Below are positions 7,088 to 9,662 of a stretch of 9,662 bases of DNA, in pieces. How positions within the stretch are numbered: the first letter of the stretch is position 1; each line of letters starts with the position of its first letter. Location of the stretch: positions 1 through 9,662 of the forward strand of contig JAOAEN010000010.1 in the NCBI GenBank assembly GCA_026416775.1. Reading direction: 5' to 3'. The translations under genes and the position numbers were made by a program. A model generated the notes under the pieces. The model made no database searches. It had not been told where the DNA came from and saw only the letters and a program-made list of their open reading frames with translations. This DNA comes from Dehalococcoidales bacterium (GTDB lineage: Bacteria; Chloroflexota; Dehalococcoidia; Dehalococcoidales; RBG-16-60-22).

Positions 7088-7882
7088 GTGGAGAAGTTCA
7101 GTCCTGTTGGCGAACGCGAGATCACGCAGGCAATCGTTACCGAGTTTGCCCGCGAGTTCAATGAGATGATTGCCAGCGACTGCATCATCGTTGGTGGTGG
7201 CCCCAGCGGTCTTGTTGCCGGCCGCGACCTTGCCCGCGCCGGGAAGAAGGTGGTCATCGTGGAGCGCAATAACTACCTCGGCGGTGGCTTCTGGAGCGGC
7301 GGCTTCCTCATGCCCAAGGTGACGGTGAGACACCCCGCCGAGAAGGTCCTTGATGAGATCGGCGTGCCCTATAAGACGGTAAGCAGGGGGCTTGTCGTCT
7401 GCGATGCCCCGCATGCCTGCTCAAGCCTCATCAGTGCTGCCTGCGCCGCCGGGGTGAAGATCCTGAACATGGTCATGCTTGAAGACATCGTCATCAAAGA
7501 GGGGCGCGTCTGCGGGGTCGTCATCAACTGGTCGCCGATTGCCTCGCTGCCGCGGCAGGTGGCAGCCCTTGACCCCATCGCCATTGAAGCCAGGGTCATC
7601 ATCGATGCCACGGGGCATGATGCCACCGTGGTGAAGAAGCTTGAACAGCGCGGGCTTCTGAAGTGCAAGGGCGAGGGCGCCATGTGGATTGAGAAGTCGG
7701 AAGACCTCATCGTGGAGCATACCGGCGAGTGCTACCCCGGGCTTATCGTTACCGGCATGGCGGTGGGCACCGTCTGGGGACTGCCGCGCATGGGACCGAC
7801 CTTCGGCTCAATGTTCCTCTCCGGCAGAAGGGCGGCCGAAATCGCCATGAGAAAAATCGAGGAAAGGGAGAAGCAGCAGTGA
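7088..7882 (+). CDS. thi4: Thi4-family (sulfide-dependent) ADP-thiazole synthase, variant active site
   Basis: The Thi4 family makes ADP-thiazole, the thiazole precursor of thiamine, from NAD, glycine and sulfur. This protein has 264 aa, the size of the archaeal/bacterial type. It shows the FAD/NAD-binding glycine motif VGGGPSG (35-41) followed by the acidic VIVER (56-60), then GVVINW (143-148), IIDATGHDA (171-179), AMWIEK (198-203) and RMGPTFGSMFLSG (234-246). In yeast Thi4 the residue just before xDP is the suicide sulfur donor Cys205; archaeal catalytic forms have His there. Here the segment is VAALDP, with Ala160 in that position. Either sulfur comes from elsewhere or the reaction differs. 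GTG start with GGAG 5 nt upstream. It overlaps the next gene by 4 nt. Older annotations call related proteins ribulose-1,5-bisphosphate synthetase. Confidence 0.88.
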   Translation: MEKFSPVGEREITQAIVTEFAREFNEMIASDCIIVGGGPSGLVAGRDLARAGKKVVIVERNNYLGGGFWSGGFLMPKVTVRHPAEKVLDEIGVPYKTVSRGLVVCDAPHACSSLISAACAAGVKILNMVMLEDIVIKEGRVCGVVINWSPIASLPRQVAALDPIAIEARVIIDATGHDATVVKKLEQRGLLKCKGEGAMWIEKSEDLIVEHTGECYPGLIVTGMAVGTVWGLPRMGPTFGSMFLSGRRAAEIAMRKIEEREKQQ

Positions 7883-8097
7883 GCGGTGAAACCATTCAAC
7901 AGTCAGGCTGCTGTGGCAGTGACTGCAGTTGCGGTTGCCGTCTTGACGTCTTCAGCGTGGATGAAAAATGCCCTGCATGCGGCGGGCATCTCCGCCTCGT
8001 CGGGCGCAGCCAGACCCTGCAGATGAGGCTGCTCTGCCCCGCCTGCGGGTATGCCGGCAACCTACTTTCACCCGAGGAAGTCTCGCAGCTGCTGTAA
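7879..8097 (+). CDS. Small cysteine-rich zinc-ribbon protein
   Basis: This 72-aa protein begins at a GTG that overlaps the thi4 stop (GTGA). GGGAG lies 8 nt upstream, so the start is well supported. It has nine cysteines. The N-terminal cluster is CCGSDCSCGC (Cys11, 12, 16, 18, 20). A ribbon-like pair follows: CPACGG (Cys31, Cys34) and CPACGY (Cys53, Cys56), spaced as in a one-zinc ribbon. No membrane segment or signal peptide is visible. I do not recognise a named family. Its position between thi4 and mnmA, with translational coupling to thi4, suggests a job in sulfur or metal handling; a sulfur carrier, metallochaperone or regulatory subunit are all possible. The N-terminal cluster is unusual for a plain zinc ribbon and might bind a second metal or an Fe-S centre. 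That is inference. Confidence 0.8.
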   Translation: MSGETIQQSGCCGSDCSCGCRLDVFSVDEKCPACGGHLRLVGRSQTLQMRLLCPACGYAGNLLSPEEVSQLL

Positions 8098-8118
8098 AAG
8101 CGAAAGGGTGGCGGAAAG

Positions 8119-9159
8119 ATGCGGGTGGCAGTTGCCCTGAGCGGCGGGGTGGATTCCTCCGTTGCGGCAGCTTTACTGAAAGGGGCAGCCCATGAGGTTC
8201 TTGCCGTAACGATGCGCATTGCCGAAAATACCCGTGCCGAAAGTGAGGCTGCTGAAGTCGCCCGCAGGCTCGGGATTCCCCACCATATCTTTGACCTGAG
8301 GCAGGAATTCAGCCCTATCATCAGCTACTTCCTCCGCGAGTATGCATCGGGCAGGACGCCGAACCCATGCGTCTTCTGCAACGCCAGGGTCAAGTTCGGC
8401 ATCCTCATGGAAAGGGCTTTGCAGCTCGGGGCGGACATTTTCGCCACCGGGCATTACGCCCGCGTGGAAAGGGATGCGGCAACGGGAAGGTACATCCTGA
8501 AAAAGGGGCTTGACCGCCGCAAGGACCAATCCTACTTCCTGGTCATGCTCACCCAGCAGCAGCTTGGCCGCACCGTTTTCCCTCTCGGCAGCATGACCAA
8601 GGACGAGGTGAGGGCTATCGCCCGGCGGATGGATTTGCCCGCCGTGGAGCGCACCGAAAGCCGGGAAATCTGCTTTATCCCGGACAACGACCACGTGCGG
8701 TTCCTCAAGAACCACCTTTCATTCGTCCCCGGACCCGTTCTTGACCGCAGCGGAAACGTTATCGGTGAGCACCGCGGGATTCCCGCCTATACCATCGGGC
8801 AGCGCCGCGGTCTGGGGCTCGCTTCGGCTGGGCCTCTCTACGTGACCGCAATCCGCCCCGAACGCAATGCCATCATCGTGGGAGACAAGAAGGGTACCTA
8901 CAGCCGCGCGCTCATCGCGGGAGAGCTCAACTGGATTGCCATCCCGCCACCGCAGCGCCCCCTCAGGGCAAGGGCAAGAGTCAGGTACAGGCACCCCGAG
9001 GATGAGGCCGTGGTCATCCCGCAGGATGGCAGCACCGTGCGCGTTGAATTTGCCCGCCCCCAGATGGCGGTCACCCCGGGACAGGTCATCGCCTTCTACG
9101 ATGGTGATACCGTCCTCGGCGGCGGTATTATCCTAGAGAGAACGGGAGATGAAGCGTGA
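8119..9159 (+). CDS. mnmA: tRNA-specific 2-thiouridylase MnmA (TrmU)
   Basis: MnmA activates C2 of U34 in Lys, Glu and Gln tRNAs with ATP and inserts sulfur, giving s2U34. The 346-aa length is normal. The ATP-binding PP-loop is SGGVDSS (8-14). Further blocks are GRTPNPCVFCNARVKF (78-93), ATGHYARV (109-116), KDQSYFL (135-141), ESREICFIPD (180-189) and YTIGQRRGLG (224-233), followed by the C-terminal beta-barrel. Cys87 and Cys185 match the catalytic pair Cys102/Cys199 of E. coli. Cys84 replaces the Asp of the PNPDxxCN motif, giving a CxxC. The start ATG has GGGTGG 7 nt upstream and lies 21 nt after the zinc-ribbon gene. Its stop overlaps the MOSC gene start. Sulfur donors such as IscS/TusA are not in the window. 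Confidence 0.96.
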   Translation: MRVAVALSGGVDSSVAAALLKGAAHEVLAVTMRIAENTRAESEAAEVARRLGIPHHIFDLRQEFSPIISYFLREYASGRTPNPCVFCNARVKFGILMERALQLGADIFATGHYARVERDAATGRYILKKGLDRRKDQSYFLVMLTQQQLGRTVFPLGSMTKDEVRAIARRMDLPAVERTESREICFIPDNDHVRFLKNHLSFVPGPVLDRSGNVIGEHRGIPAYTIGQRRGLGLASAGPLYVTAIRPERNAIIVGDKKGTYSRALIAGELNWIAIPPPQRPLRARARVRYRHPEDEAVVIPQDGSTVRVEFARPQMAVTPGQVIAFYDGDTVLGGGIILERTGDEA

Positions 9160-9611
9160 ACGGAAGTGTTGTTGCGGTATGCGTGAGCAAAAAGAAAGGA
9201 ACCAGCAAGCAGCCGGTACCTGAGATCGCGGTGAAGGAAAACTACGGCGTGGTCGGCGATGCCCATGCCGAGGAAGGTGCCGTCCGCCAGGTGAGCCTCC
9301 TCGCCATGGAAAGCATCGCCAGGATGCAGGGGAAAGGGTTTTCCTTCAAGCCCGGTGACTTTGCCGAAAACATCACCACGCAGGGCATTGACCTTGCCCG
9401 CCTTGCCATCGGCGCAAGGCTCAGGGTGGGAGGGGAGGTGGTGCTTGAGGTAAGCCAGATCGGCAAGGAATGCCACACCGCCTGTGCCGTCCGCAGGCTT
9501 GTGGGGGACTGCATCATGCCCCGCGAGGGCATTTTCGCCCGCGTCATCCGCGGCGGCAGGATAAGACCGGAAGACCCGGTGGCCGTAATAGGAAAGACCC
9601 CGGGAGGATAG
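9156..9611 (+). CDS. MOSC-domain protein
   Basis: This 151-aa stand-alone MOSC (molybdenum cofactor sulfurase C-terminal) domain begins at a GTG overlapping the mnmA stop, with GGGAG 7 nt upstream. Visible blocks are GVVGDAHAEEGAVRQVSLL (31-49), GDFAENITTQGIDL (67-80), LEVSQIGKECH (97-107) and GDCIMPREGIFARV (117-130). Cys106, Cys110 and Cys119 are the likely functional or ligand cysteines; the last lies in the conserved GDC segment. MOSC proteins are thought to carry sulfur or bind the molybdenum cofactor, and free-standing ones often neighbour moaB/mogA or moaC genes. Coupling to mnmA supports a sulfur-transfer setting, but the actual partner is not shown. No signal peptide is seen; it is probably cytosolic. 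Confidence 0.9.
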   Translation: MNGSVVAVCVSKKKGTSKQPVPEIAVKENYGVVGDAHAEEGAVRQVSLLAMESIARMQGKGFSFKPGDFAENITTQGIDLARLAIGARLRVGGEVVLEVSQIGKECHTACAVRRLVGDCIMPREGIFARVIRGGRIRPEDPVAVIGKTPGG

Positions 9612-9613
9612 CC

Positions 9614-9662
9614 ATGCCGCCCAGCGTTTTGCGGAAAGTGACCTGCCTTACCGCCGGTGATG
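9614..9662 (+). CDS. Start of a further operon gene, cut by the window edge
   Basis: An ATG two bases after the MOSC stop is preceded by GGGAGG with an 8-nt spacer (CCGGGAGGATAGCC). It opens a frame reading MPPSVLRKVTCLTAGD to the end of the window. Spacing and SD make it a real co-transcribed gene. Sixteen residues are too few to identify it. MOSC genes are often followed by molybdenum-cofactor genes, but this N-terminus does not show a clear MoaB/MogA pattern. Confidence 0.65.
   Translation, partial: MPPSVLRKVTCLTAGD

Noticed and set aside
7880..7882. thi4 TGA as a selenocysteine codon, because the frame stays open beyond it in a host with SelB
   Set aside because: The family C-terminus is complete before the TGA, the downstream extension is low-complexity Ala/Val-rich sequence in the wrong frame of the zinc-ribbon gene, and no convincing SECIS hairpin follows.

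Overview
The window looks like a bacterial chromosome segment, GC-rich (roughly 60 % by eye), with tightly packed genes and SD-led GTG/ATG starts. A bacterial-type selA rules against an archaeon. SelA/SelB together with a Thi4-type thiazole synthase suggests an anaerobic bacterium. The C-terminal domain of the coiled-coil protein and the overall gene style remind me of Chloroflexota/Dehalococcoidia, but that placement is from memory and only moderately secure. No rRNA, tRNA, CRISPR array, transposase or phage gene is visible.

Layout. Positions 1-468 are non-coding and repeat-rich. They hold a GC-rich hairpin with a T-rich tail (probable terminator of a gene off the left edge), several copies of a G-rich 28-nt core, three of them spaced 63-65 nt apart, and an inverted half copy that can form a long hairpin. 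Next comes a cupin gene (469-957), then a 281-nt structured intergenic stretch, then a long coiled-coil protein (1239-2390). Converging on it from the minus strand is a MscS-type mechanosensitive channel (2416-3510). Upstream of that, also on the minus strand, is the selA-selB operon (3605-6844), whose genes are 6 nt apart.

An intergenic region (6845-7087) with a good promoter separates selAB from a divergent plus-strand operon: thi4, a 72-aa cysteine-rich zinc-ribbon protein, mnmA, a MOSC-domain protein, and the first 16 codons of another gene at the right edge. Thi4/zinc-ribbon and MnmA/MOSC each share a 4-nt GTGA overlap, which implies translational coupling.

Functionally, 3.6-9.6 kb reads as a sulfur and selenium handling neighbourhood: selenocysteine synthesis and insertion (SelA, SelB), sulfide-dependent thiazole formation (Thi4), tRNA U34 thiolation (MnmA) and a MOSC protein of the sulfur/molybdenum-cofactor class. 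The least explained pieces are the small cysteine-rich protein inside this operon, the Ala at the sulfur-donor/metal position of Thi4, the 5' repeat array, and the coiled-coil protein with its unassigned C-terminal domain. selD and the tRNA-Sec gene are not in the window.
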